Shown piece after piece: positions 57,149 through 64,000 of a stretch of 64,000 nucleotides of DNA (within the stretch, counting starts at the first letter, position 1; each line of letters begins with the position of its first letter). The DNA is taken from positions 3,475,001-3,539,000 of the forward strand of contig NZ_CP005083.1 of NCBI RefSeq assembly GCF_001563265.1. Reading direction: 5' to 3'. The DNA is from Sphingobium sp. TKS (lineage in GTDB: Bacteria; Pseudomonadota; Alphaproteobacteria; Sphingomonadales; Sphingomonadaceae). The position numbers were made by a program, and so were the translations under genes. A model generated the notes under the pieces. It ran no database searches. It saw nothing but the letters and a program-made list of their open reading frames with translations, and was not told the DNA's origin.

Positions 57149-57958
57149 ATGGCGCATGAGGCGCTGGATGCGGTCGACGAACTGGTGCGGCGGGCGCTGG
57201 CGGAGCGCGGTGACCGGCTGCTGGTGATCGGGCTGTGCGGGGCGCAGGGCAGCGGCAAATCGACCCTGGCGGACGGATTGCGGACGCGGCTCGCGCAGGA
57301 CGGGGTTCCAGCGGCGATCCTCTCGATCGACGATCTGTATCGTACGCGGGCGGAGCGGGAGGCTCTGGCCAGGGCCGTGCATCCGCTACTGCGCACGCGG
57401 GGGGTGCCGGGGACGCATGACGTGGCGTTGGGATTGCAGGTGATCGAAGCGCTGGAGCGCGGCGAGGCGGCGTTGTTGCCGCGCTTTGACAAGGCGTCGG
57501 ATGACCGCTTGCCAGAGGCGCGGTGGGAACGGGCGGCGGCGGGGACGCGGCTCCTGTTGCTGGAAGGCTGGTGCGTGGGTGCGCGACCTCAGGAGGCATC
57601 GGAGCTTGCGGCGCCGGTCAATGCCCTGGAGCGGGAAGAGGATGCGGACGGTGTCTGGCGCGCTTTTGTGAATCGGGCGTTGGCGGGCGATTATCAGACC
57701 CTGTTCGGGCGGCTCGACCGGCTGGTGATGCTGGCCGCGCCGGGCTTCGAGGTGGTACGGCGCTGGCGAACCCAGCAGGAGCATGGTCTGCGAAAGGCGG
57801 CGGCGGGTGGCATGTCCGATGCGGAAGTGGCGCGCTTCATCCAGCATTATGAGCGGCTGACCCGGCATATGCTGGTGGAGATGCCGGGCCGGGCGGACTT
57901 GGCGATCGCGCTCGACGCGGCGCGGCGGGTGACGGGGATCGGCGGCACGCGAGTCTGA
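57149..57958 (+). CDS. D-glycerate 3-kinase-like P-loop kinase
   Basis: 269 residues. Walker A GAQGSGKST, then AAILSIDDLYRTRAEREALA, HPLLRTRGVPGTHDVAL and LPRFDKASDDRLPEARW are the pattern of the GLYK/Tda10-type kinases (related to uridine kinases), which phosphorylate D-glycerate at the 3-position. LLLEGWCVGARP is the strand with Walker B. It starts two bases after the CNNM stop. The exact substrate is not proven. Confidence 0.83.
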   Translation: MAHEALDAVDELVRRALAERGDRLLVIGLCGAQGSGKSTLADGLRTRLAQDGVPAAILSIDDLYRTRAEREALARAVHPLLRTRGVPGTHDVALGLQVIEALERGEAALLPRFDKASDDRLPEARWERAAAGTRLLLLEGWCVGARPQEASELAAPVNALEREEDADGVWRAFVNRALAGDYQTLFGRLDRLVMLAAPGFEVVRRWRTQQEHGLRKAAAGGMSDAEVARFIQHYERLTRHMLVEMPGRADLAIALDAARRVTGIGGTRV

Positions 57959-57980
57959 CGAAGCTCCGTGCGGCGGCCGG

Positions 57981-58515
57981 TCAATCCATGCCGAGGGACT
58001 TGACCCAGAATTGCATGGGATGGCTGGTTTCGGTGGGCTCGCCCAGATCTTTCCAATCAAAATGGCCGACCAGCCCCTCAGCCGGGGCATAGCCGCGGGC
58101 CCGCCAGAAGGGATCGAGCGGCGCATAGCCGGTGGGGCGGGCCAGGTGATCCGGTGGACGGACGACAGCGCAGAAGCTGGTCATGGCGAAACCCAGTTCC
58201 CGTGCCTTGGCTTCGCGCCGGTCGAAAAAGGCGTGGCCGATGCCGCGCCCTCGCCAGTCGGGCAGCAGCACCGATTCGCCAAAATAATAGATTTGGCCGA
58301 TGTCCATGCCGCATGTCCGAAAGGGGGCGGCGAATTCGGCGGCATGGTCGGCCATGGGAGCGGCAGTGGCGGCGCCGACCAGCCGATTGCCCGCAAAAGC
58401 GCCGGCGATCAGCGCGCCCGGGCTGTTCGCATAGGCGGTGAGATAATCGCGCTCATAAGCGCGGCCAGCAGGGCCGCGCCCGTCAGATCCTCGACCCGAA
58501 CGGGGTCGCCGGTCA
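57981..58515 (-). pseudogene. GNAT-family acetyltransferase, apparently frameshifted near its 5' end
   Basis: The C-terminal part is clear: from YLTAYANSPGALIAGAFAGN through ESVLLPDWRGRGIGHAFF (the acetyl-CoA loop RGRGIG) to AMTSFCAVVRPPDH and GYAPLDPFWRARGY. Upstream, VEDLTGAALLAAL lies in another frame; a one-base deletion near 58455 would explain it. That frame meets a stop (the cytochrome c TAA) with no start codon in between. The only ATG in the downstream frame (58355) would remove the first strands of the fold. Either it is a pseudogene, or there is a sequencing error plus an unusual start. Confidence 0.6.
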
Positions 58516-58519
58516 GCTT

Positions 58520-59155
58520 TTACTTGCCCGTGGCGGCTTTGGCGGCGGGAGCCTCGGCCACGTTGGACGCAGCGGCATTGCCGCCCTCCACCGCTGCGGC
58601 ATTGTCGCCGGCAGCAGCCGGAGCCGCATCGGCGGCGGGCAGCGGCAGGTTCGAACCCTGGGTGTTCAGCCAGGCGATCAGATTCGCGCGATCGGCAGGA
58701 TTGCCCAGGCCCGCGAAGGTCATCTTGGTGCCAGCCGCGAATTCACGCGGGGAAGTCAGCCAGTGATCCAGGCTCTCGAAAGTCCAGTTGCCGCCCTTGC
58801 TCTTGAGCGCTTCGGAGAAGGCGAAGCCGGCCTTGCCCTGGCCGATCGGTTCCCCGACCGTGGCATAAAGGTTCGGGCCGATGCCGTTGGCGCCGCCCTG
58901 GTTGACGGTGTGGCAGGCCGCGCACTTGGCGAATATCTTTTCGCCCGCCGCGACATCCGCGCTGGCGAGCAGGGTGTTGAGGCCGGGACCGCTCGCCGCG
59001 CCGCCCGTGCCTTCCGCCTCGACGCCTTCGATGGCGTAGCCCAATTTCTCGGGCCGTTCCTCATGGAAGAATTTGGAACTGACGATGGCACCGCCCAATG
59101 CGATGATACCCGCGAACAAAGCCCAACCGGCAGCGGTGTTGAAACGATCGCCCAT
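58520..59155 (-). CDS. Membrane-anchored class I cytochrome c
   Basis: 211 residues from the ATG at 59155. An N-terminal helix (GWALFAGIIALGGAIVSSKF) anchors it. The haem motif is CAACHTVNQGG (near residue 97), GIGPNLYATVG follows, and KMTFAGLGNPADRANLIAWL gives the Met ligand. The C-terminus is an Ala-rich tail. This is the CycM/c552 type of Alphaproteobacteria, which carries electrons between the bc1 complex and terminal oxidase at the outer face of the inner membrane. Confidence 0.95.
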   Translation of the reverse strand: MGDRFNTAAGWALFAGIIALGGAIVSSKFFHEERPEKLGYAIEGVEAEGTGGAASGPGLNTLLASADVAAGEKIFAKCAACHTVNQGGANGIGPNLYATVGEPIGQGKAGFAFSEALKSKGGNWTFESLDHWLTSPREFAAGTKMTFAGLGNPADRANLIAWLNTQGSNLPLPAADAAPAAAGDNAAAVEGGNAAASNVAEAPAAKAATGK

Positions 59156-59316
59156 TCGCTCGAATTCCCCTGGATTTCTATTCTGGCCGCTGGTTGTCGC
59201 GTCCCCTCTAGCGCGCTGCCATAATGGCGCAAGTGCGAACGCGCAAGCGGGGTTGAGAGGGATCGCGCACGCTTTTTCATGGCTTTGCATCCAGACAGGA
59301 TGCTTGCGCGGGCACG

Positions 59317-60234
59317 ATGAAGCGAATAAGCGCGCTAGCGCCCATGGAAAATTATCCCGCCCCCGCCCGCGATCTGGTCGCGGACCTCGCCGCAAAGGCC
59401 GCCGTCGATCCCGCGCGCGCGGTCGCCTTTCAGGGCGCGCCGGGCGCCAATTCGCATCTCGCCGCGCTGGATTATGCGCCCGATTGCGTGCCCCTGCCCT
59501 GCTTTGCGTTCGAGGATGCGATCGATGCGGTGCGGGAAGGACGTGCGGCGCGGGCGATCATTCCGATCGAGAACAGCCTGCATGGGCGCGTGGCCGACAT
59601 GCATTTCCTGCTGCCCGAATCCGGGCTGCACATCATCGACGAATATTTCCTGCGCATCCGGCACTGCCTGATGGCGGCCGATATCGCGCCGGTGACGAGC
59701 GCGGTCAGCCATCCGCAGGCGCTGGGCCAGTGCCGCCATTATCTGCGCGAGCGGGGCATTCAGCCGGTTTCCTATGCCGATACGGCGGGCGCGGCGGCGC
59801 TGGTCGCGGAAACCAGAGTGGCGGGCGAAGGCGCGATCGCGCCCTATCTGGCGGCGGAACTCTATGGCCTGCGCCTGGTGGCGGAGAATATCGAGGATAG
59901 CGACGACAATATGACGCGCTTCCTGGTCCTCTCGCGCGAGCCGAAAATGCCGGCGGCAGGGGTTGGCCCGGTTATGACCACCTTCCTGTTCGAGGTGAAG
60001 AATATTCCGGCCGCGCTCTACAAGGCGATGGGCGGCTTTGCCACCAACGGCGTCAACATGACCAAGCTGGAAAGCTATCAGCGGGGCGCGAGCTTCGCCG
60101 CGACGGAATTCTATTGCGACATCGAGGGGATGCCGGGCGATCCGGCGATCGACCGGGCGCTGGCGGAGTTGGAATTCCATACCAAATGGGTGCGGATACT
60201 CGGCAGCTATCGGCAGGCGCGCCCCCGCACCTGA
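59317..60234 (+). CDS. pheA: Prephenate dehydratase
   Basis: 305 residues. The catalytic domain runs from AVAFQGAPGANSHLAALDYA to TRF: FAFEDAIDAV, RAIIPIENSLHGRVADMH, VTSAVSHPQALGQCRHYL and DNMTRFLVLSRE with the essential Thr-Arg-Phe. The C-terminal ACT domain has MTTFLFEVKNIPAALYKAM and NMTKLESYQRG for phenylalanine feedback. It decarboxylates and dehydrates prephenate to phenylpyruvate. It stands alone, not fused with chorismate mutase. Met10 is an alternative start. Divergent from the cytochrome c gene. Confidence 0.97.
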   Translation: MKRISALAPMENYPAPARDLVADLAAKAAVDPARAVAFQGAPGANSHLAALDYAPDCVPLPCFAFEDAIDAVREGRAARAIIPIENSLHGRVADMHFLLPESGLHIIDEYFLRIRHCLMAADIAPVTSAVSHPQALGQCRHYLRERGIQPVSYADTAGAAALVAETRVAGEGAIAPYLAAELYGLRLVAENIEDSDDNMTRFLVLSREPKMPAAGVGPVMTTFLFEVKNIPAALYKAMGGFATNGVNMTKLESYQRGASFAATEFYCDIEGMPGDPAIDRALAELEFHTKWVRILGSYRQARPRT

Positions 60235-60279
60235 AGCCTGTGGGTGACGGCGGGCTTCGGACTGCCTAAGGTCAGCGCC

Positions 60280-61005
60280 ATGCCTGCCACCATCTTTCTG
60301 TCCACCCTGGCCATGAGCATGATCGTGGGCGTGCGCTATTTGCTGGCCAGCGGGGCTTTCGCGCTGGCGACCCGCTATCGCAAGCCGGGCCTTTATGCCG
60401 GGCTGCACCAGCAGATCCGGCGGGAAATCACCTGGTCGCTGGCGTCCGCGCTGATCTATGGCGTGCCTGCGGGCGTGGTCGCCTGGGGTTGGCAGGCGCA
60501 TGGCTGGACGCGGGTCTATACCGACGTTCACGCCTTACCGCTCTGGTATCTGCCGCTGTCCGTGCTGCTCTATCTCGCCGCGCATGACGCCTGGTTCTAC
60601 TGGACGCATCGCTGGATGCACCGGCCCCGGCCGTTCCGGATCGCCCATGCCGTGCATCATGCCAGCCGCCCGCCGACGGCCTGGGCCGCGATGAGCTTCC
60701 ACCCCTGGGAAGCGCTGACCGGCGCGGTCGTGATCCCGGCGCTGCTGTTCCTGATTCCGATCCATGTGGCCGCGCTGGGCGTGGTGTTGACGATCATGAC
60801 CGTGATGGGCGTCAGCAACCATATGGGGTGGGAAATGTTTCCCCATTGGATGGTGCAGGGTCCAGCCGGGCGCTGGCTGATCACCGCCAGTCATCATCAG
60901 CGGCATCATGAGCAATATGCGTGCAATTATGGGCTCTATTTCCGCTTCTGGGACCGGCTGTGCGGGACCGACAGGGGATTGGGCAGCTTCGAGGAGGCGA
61001 CGTGA
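60280..61005 (+). CDS. Sterol desaturase/fatty acid hydroxylase superfamily membrane enzyme
   Basis: About 241 residues from the ATG at 60280. The di-iron histidine clusters are HDAWFYWTHRWMHR, HAVHHAS and HHQRHH, in the usual order, between four to five membrane helices (SLASALIYGVPAGVVAWGW, ALTGAVVIPALLFLIPIHVA). The family hydroxylates or desaturates lipids, sterols or carotenoids with O2. The substrate is unknown. The next gene's GTG overlaps the stop. Confidence 0.9.
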   Translation: MPATIFLSTLAMSMIVGVRYLLASGAFALATRYRKPGLYAGLHQQIRREITWSLASALIYGVPAGVVAWGWQAHGWTRVYTDVHALPLWYLPLSVLLYLAAHDAWFYWTHRWMHRPRPFRIAHAVHHASRPPTAWAAMSFHPWEALTGAVVIPALLFLIPIHVAALGVVLTIMTVMGVSNHMGWEMFPHWMVQGPAGRWLITASHHQRHHEQYACNYGLYFRFWDRLCGTDRGLGSFEEAT

Positions 61006-61439
61006 GAATCAAGGCAGGGTTGACGATCGTCGCGGCGGCAATGATGGCGGGCGCCGCTCCCCCCGACCAGGCGCAGCCGCTCAGCTTGGACGTGCGGGGC
61101 TTGCGATCGGTCAAGGGCGATTTCCTGATCTGCGTCACGCGGCAGGCAGCGCATTTTCCCGATTGCCGCGACGATCCCGAGGGACGGCATTTCACCGTGC
61201 CGGTGACGTCCGGCGCCATCGCGCTGGGGCGGATGGAGCCGGGAACCTATGCCATTGCCATCATTCACGACGAAAATGGCAATGGGAAGCTGGACACCTT
61301 CGCAGGCATTCCGCGTGAAGGGGTCGGTTTTTCGCGCAATCCGGCGATCCGTTTCGGCGCGCCCAGCTTCCGCTCTGCGCAGTTCGCCATGGCGGGGACT
61401 GCGGTGCGGCAGGATATAAAGGTCAAATATTTCCTTTAG
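61002..61439 (+). CDS. DUF2141 secreted protein
   Basis: 145 residues starting at a GTG that overlaps the preceding stop (GTGA). Signal peptide to about residue 20 (VRIKAGLTIVAAAMMAGAA). The DUF2141 pattern is GDFLICVTRQAAHFPDC, then ALGRMEPGTYAIAIIHDENG, NGKLDTFAGIPREGVGFS. Beta-sandwich proteins of unknown role, usually exported. Confidence 0.87.
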   Translation: MRIKAGLTIVAAAMMAGAAPPDQAQPLSLDVRGLRSVKGDFLICVTRQAAHFPDCRDDPEGRHFTVPVTSGAIALGRMEPGTYAIAIIHDENGNGKLDTFAGIPREGVGFSRNPAIRFGAPSFRSAQFAMAGTAVRQDIKVKYFL

Positions 61440-61639
61440 GGCGAGGCAAATATGCGCTGATTTTGGCCGATCATGCCGACTCGACCATCATTTCCTTCGC
61501 CGGATCGAGGCCCGGCCGATCGGCGCGATCGGCACCGGCCACGCCTTCCAATCTCCCTTGTTCCTATGGGGTGACGCCCCACATAAGGCGCTGTATGAGA
61601 GCGGCTTGGCAACCGCGTTTGCAGCAGGAGATAAGTGAA

Positions 61640-62551
61640 GTGGCGACCCTTGGACTGAGCGAGGCCGACAAGGCATCGGTGGAAACATTCCGCCGCGATG
61701 TGGTGGAGCCGTCGCGCACCAGCCTGGTGATCGTCGATTTCTGGGCCGAATGGTGCGGGCCGTGCAAGCAGCTCGCCCCGGTGATCGAGAAGGTCTGCGC
61801 CGATTATGCGGCAAAGGGCGTCAAGCTGGTCAAGATCAACGTCGATGAGGACAAGTTCATCGCCGCGCAGTTCCGTGTCCAATCGATCCCGACCGTCTAT
61901 GCGGTGTTCCAGGGCCAGCCGGTAGCCGACCTCAGCCAGGCGCGGACAGAGGGGCAGTTCAAGCAGTATCTCGACCAGTTGCTGGGCCAGTTGCCGATCG
62001 AATCGGATGAGAAGGCGCAGCTTCAGGAAATCGCGCCGTTGATCGCCATGGGCGAGGAGTTGCTGACGGGCGGCGAAGCGGAGCGGGCGCTGTCGGTGTT
62101 CCAGCAGGTCGCGCAAATGGTGCCGGACAATGCCGATGTCGCTTCGGGCGAGGCGCGGGCGCTGGTGGCGCTGGGGCAGTGGGACGAGGCGGAAGCGGTT
62201 TTGGCGGCTCTCCCCGCCGATATCGCCAAGGATCAGGCGGTGGAGCGAGCCCGCGCCGCGATCGCCCTGGCACGAGACGCCAGGCCGGTGGCGGACCTGT
62301 CGGGCGTGGAGGCGAAGGTGGCGGCCGATCCCGACGATCATGAAGCGCGCTTCGAACTGGCCAATGGCTTGATGGCCAATGGCGACCGCGACCGGGCGGC
62401 GGAAGAATTGCTGGAACTGGTGCGGCGCGACCGGGCATGGAATGACGGCGCGGCGCGGGCGCAGTTGCTCAAGCTCTTCGAGGCGACCGGGCTGGAAGAC
62501 CCCTGGGTCGCGGGGCAGCGGCGCAAGCTTTCCCAGATACTCTTCTCCTGA
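61640..62551 (+). CDS. Thioredoxin-TPR co-chaperone (CnoX/YbbN-like)
   Basis: About 303 residues from the GTG at 61640 (AGGAG nine bases upstream); an ATG at 61595 is an alternative. The thioredoxin domain has VIVDFWAEWCGPCKQLAPVI with the CGPC active site, unlike E. coli CnoX (SxxC). Two to four TPR-like repeats follow (ERALSVFQQVAQMVPDNADV, RAAEELLELVRRDRAWNDGA). Such proteins protect or hand clients to GroEL/DnaK under oxidative stress. Confidence 0.93.
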   Translation: MATLGLSEADKASVETFRRDVVEPSRTSLVIVDFWAEWCGPCKQLAPVIEKVCADYAAKGVKLVKINVDEDKFIAAQFRVQSIPTVYAVFQGQPVADLSQARTEGQFKQYLDQLLGQLPIESDEKAQLQEIAPLIAMGEELLTGGEAERALSVFQQVAQMVPDNADVASGEARALVALGQWDEAEAVLAALPADIAKDQAVERARAAIALARDARPVADLSGVEAKVAADPDDHEARFELANGLMANGDRDRAAEELLELVRRDRAWNDGAARAQLLKLFEATGLEDPWVAGQRRKLSQILFS

Positions 62552-62564
62552 TCGGCGCAGGGTC

Positions 62565-63173
62565 ATGTCGCGCATCTCGATCTTTCCCCTGCCCGGCGCG
62601 CTGCTGCTGCCGGGCATGGAACTGCCGCTGCATATTTTCGAGCCGCGCTATCAAGCGATGATTCATGACGCCATGGCCCGCGACCGGCGCATCGGCATGA
62701 TCCAGCCGCGCGAGGAAGGCGTGAAGCCGGCCTTGTTCGATGTAGGCTGCCTGGGCCATATCACCCATATCGAGGCGCTGGAGGGCGGACGCTACAATAT
62801 CCTGCTGAAGGGGCTGGCGCGCTTTCGGGTGGTGCGGGAACTGGACGTGCCCACCGCCTTTCGCCAGATCGAGGCGGATGTGGAGCCGATCGGGCAAGAG
62901 GATGAAATCCTCTCTGCCGTCGAGCGGGCGGCGCTGGAGCAGGAATCGCGGCGCTTTGCCGATGCGCTGGGCTATGTGGTGGACTGGACGGCGGTGTCGC
63001 GGCTGGACGACATGGCGTTGGTGAATGGGATTGCGCAGATCGTGCCCTTCGATCCGGCGGCCAAGCAGACCTTGCTGGAAGCGGACACTCTGAACGAGCG
63101 GGCGGACCGGATCATCCAGCTCATGCAGATCGTCGGGCGGATCGAGCGCAACGGCGGAGCGACGATGCAATGA
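62565..63173 (+). CDS. LON substrate-binding-domain protein
   Basis: 202 residues: ISIFPLPGALLLPGMELPLH, IFEPRYQAMIHDAM and the YNILLKGLARFRVVRELD core are the N-terminal LON domain without protease or ATPase. Common in Alphaproteobacteria next to a thioredoxin-TPR gene and a Trm112-like gene, exactly as here. Starts 13 bp after the thioredoxin stop; its stop overlaps the following start. Confidence 0.93.
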   Translation: MSRISIFPLPGALLLPGMELPLHIFEPRYQAMIHDAMARDRRIGMIQPREEGVKPALFDVGCLGHITHIEALEGGRYNILLKGLARFRVVRELDVPTAFRQIEADVEPIGQEDEILSAVERAALEQESRRFADALGYVVDWTAVSRLDDMALVNGIAQIVPFDPAAKQTLLEADTLNERADRIIQLMQIVGRIERNGGATMQ

Positions 63174-63349
63174 GCGAGGCGCCCGATCCGGCGCTGCTCG
63201 CCAAGCTGGTGTGCCCGGTAACGCGCACGCCGCTGCGTTGGGATGCGGAACGGAGCGAGCTGGTGTCGAAGGCCGCGGGGCTGGCCTTTCCGGTGCGGGA
63301 TGGCGTGCCGGTGCTGGTGGTGCGCGAGGCGCGGGCTATCGGCGGTTGA
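63170..63349 (+). CDS. Trm112-like small protein
   Basis: 59 residues starting ATGA on the preceding stop. LLAKLVCPVTRTPLRWD and LAFPVRDGVPVLV match Trm112/YcaR proteins, though only one of the usual zinc cysteines (C-P-V) remains. Trm112 proteins activate methyltransferases. Confidence 0.85.
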   Translation: MSEAPDPALLAKLVCPVTRTPLRWDAERSELVSKAAGLAFPVRDGVPVLVVREARAIGG

Positions 63350-63433
63350 TTCGGGCTGGAAATGCCCGGGTTGAGCAGATGGTGGCCCATATTCCACCTC
63401 ACAATTCTTCGCTGTCCCGCAACCCTTATGCGA

Positions 63434-64000
63434 TCAGGCGTCGGCCCAGCGCCGCAGCAGATTGTGATAGACGCCCGTCAGACGGATGACCTGCGCATTA
63501 TCATGCCCCAGATCGACCGCCAGTTGTTGGATGCTGCTGTCGAGATCGAACAGCATCTGCCGTGCCGCATCGTCCCGCACCATGGACTGAAGCCAGAAGA
63601 AGCTCGCCACCCGCCGCCCGCGCGTCACCGGCTCCACCCGATGCAGCGAGGATGACGGATAGAGCACCGCATGCCCGGCGGCCAGCTTCACCTGCTGTAC
63701 GCCGAAATTGGTCTCGACCGTCAGCTCGCCGCCGTCATAGCTGTCCGGCTCCTCCAGAAAGACGGTGATCGACAGGTCCGAGCGCACGCGAAAGCCGGTC
63801 CCGGACTGAATCCGCACCGCATTGTCGACATGGGTGCCGAAGGCCTGTCCGCCCGCATAGCTGTTGAACAAGGGCGGAAAGACCTTGAGCGGCAAGGCGG
63901 CGGCAATGAACAAGGGCGAGCGGCCCAGCGCATCCAGCACGATCTGTCCCGCCTGCTTCGCTTCAGCGCAGTCTTCGGGCAATTGCAGATTGCGCTTGGC
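63434..64000 (-). CDS. PKHD-type 2-oxoglutarate/Fe(II) dioxygenase (PiuC-like), partial
   Basis: The gene runs off the right edge; 189 codons are seen, starting at [13 protein letters not shown]. Motifs: [20 protein letters not shown] (His-x-Asp iron ligands), [19 protein letters not shown] and [20 protein letters not shown] (third His, Arg for 2-oxoglutarate). The family is often Fur-regulated and lies beside TonB receptors for siderophores. Confidence 0.93.
   Translation of the reverse strand, partial: AKRNLQLPEDCAEAKQAGQIVLDALGRSPLFIAAALPLKVFPPLFNSYAGGQAFGTHVDNAVRIQSGTGFRVRSDLSITVFLEEPDSYDGGELTVETNFGVQQVKLAAGHAVLYPSSSLHRVEPVTRGRRVASFFWLQSMVRDDAARQMLFDLDSSIQQLAVDLGHDNAQVIRLTGVYHNLLRRWADA

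Noticed and set aside
1..64000. CRISPR array
   Set aside because: No regularly spaced short repeats were seen anywhere in the window.

Overview
The window is alphaproteobacterial and most likely from a sphingomonad (Sphingobium/Sphingomonas type). This rests on the GC-rich core genes at the right, the 1551-residue NAD-dependent glutamate dehydrogenase, the GAAC-N7-GAAC form of the LexA box, and the mix of families seen. No 16S or other decisive marker is present, so the genus is inference.

Layout. (1) 1-3018: chromosomal flank with the start of a SnoaL-like gene, a nitroreductase, a DUF1330 gene, two LacI-type operator palindromes and a frameshifted nitronate monooxygenase. (2) 3019-28363: integrative element 1 (25.3 kb, about 18.5 kb without its insertion sequences). 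(3) 28364-43942: integrative element 2 (15.6 kb, about 14.2 kb without its IS). (4) 43943-44018: intact tRNA-Thr(CGT), the target of both elements. (5) 44201-64000: conserved chromosome, with a PAS protein, glutamate dehydrogenase, MlaA, a PepSY/DUF2271/DUF4198/ApbE flavinylation-type cluster, an OmpA lipoprotein, a CNNM/CBS protein, a glycerate-kinase-like protein, a cytochrome c, PheA, a sterol-desaturase-type enzyme, a thioredoxin/TPR co-chaperone, a LON-domain protein, a Trm112-like protein and the end of a PKHD-type dioxygenase.

The main discovery is the pair of tandem elements. The left end of each carries the same 56-bp sequence containing the 3' half of a tRNA-Thr. The two elements share a colinear backbone: left-end hairpins, an Adhesin_E-like protein, a zinc-ribbon membrane protein, a secreted/excalibur/DUF5818/DUF6961 operon, an SOS-type divergent locus, a small winged-helix-like gene, an integrase, a VapE-like ATPase, a family of small paralogous genes with their own terminators, and a conserved noncoding block. 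Non-homologous cargo sits in two slots. In element 1 slot A holds a fused ATPase-TOPRIM protein (PARIS/OLD-like) and slot B an AIPR abortive-infection protein. In element 2 slot B holds PH-domain, secreted, UDG-like and HNH proteins. I see no capsid, terminase, relaxase or conjugation genes, so these look like phage-satellite-like islands, although the integrase lies centrally rather than beside an attachment site.

The best candidate for something new is the backbone control locus at 13253-13598 and 33431-33776. A 71-nt segment with a single difference between the two elements contains a LexA box. It drives, in opposite directions, a four-gene operon ending in an SRAP peptidase and a 29-residue hydrophobic peptide that resembles the SOS-induced TisB toxin in size and logic but not in sequence. 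Element 1 also preserves a three-level nesting: a recombinase-in-trio (RIT) element inside an IS1111-type transposase gene, inside a backbone gene whose intact copy survives in element 2.
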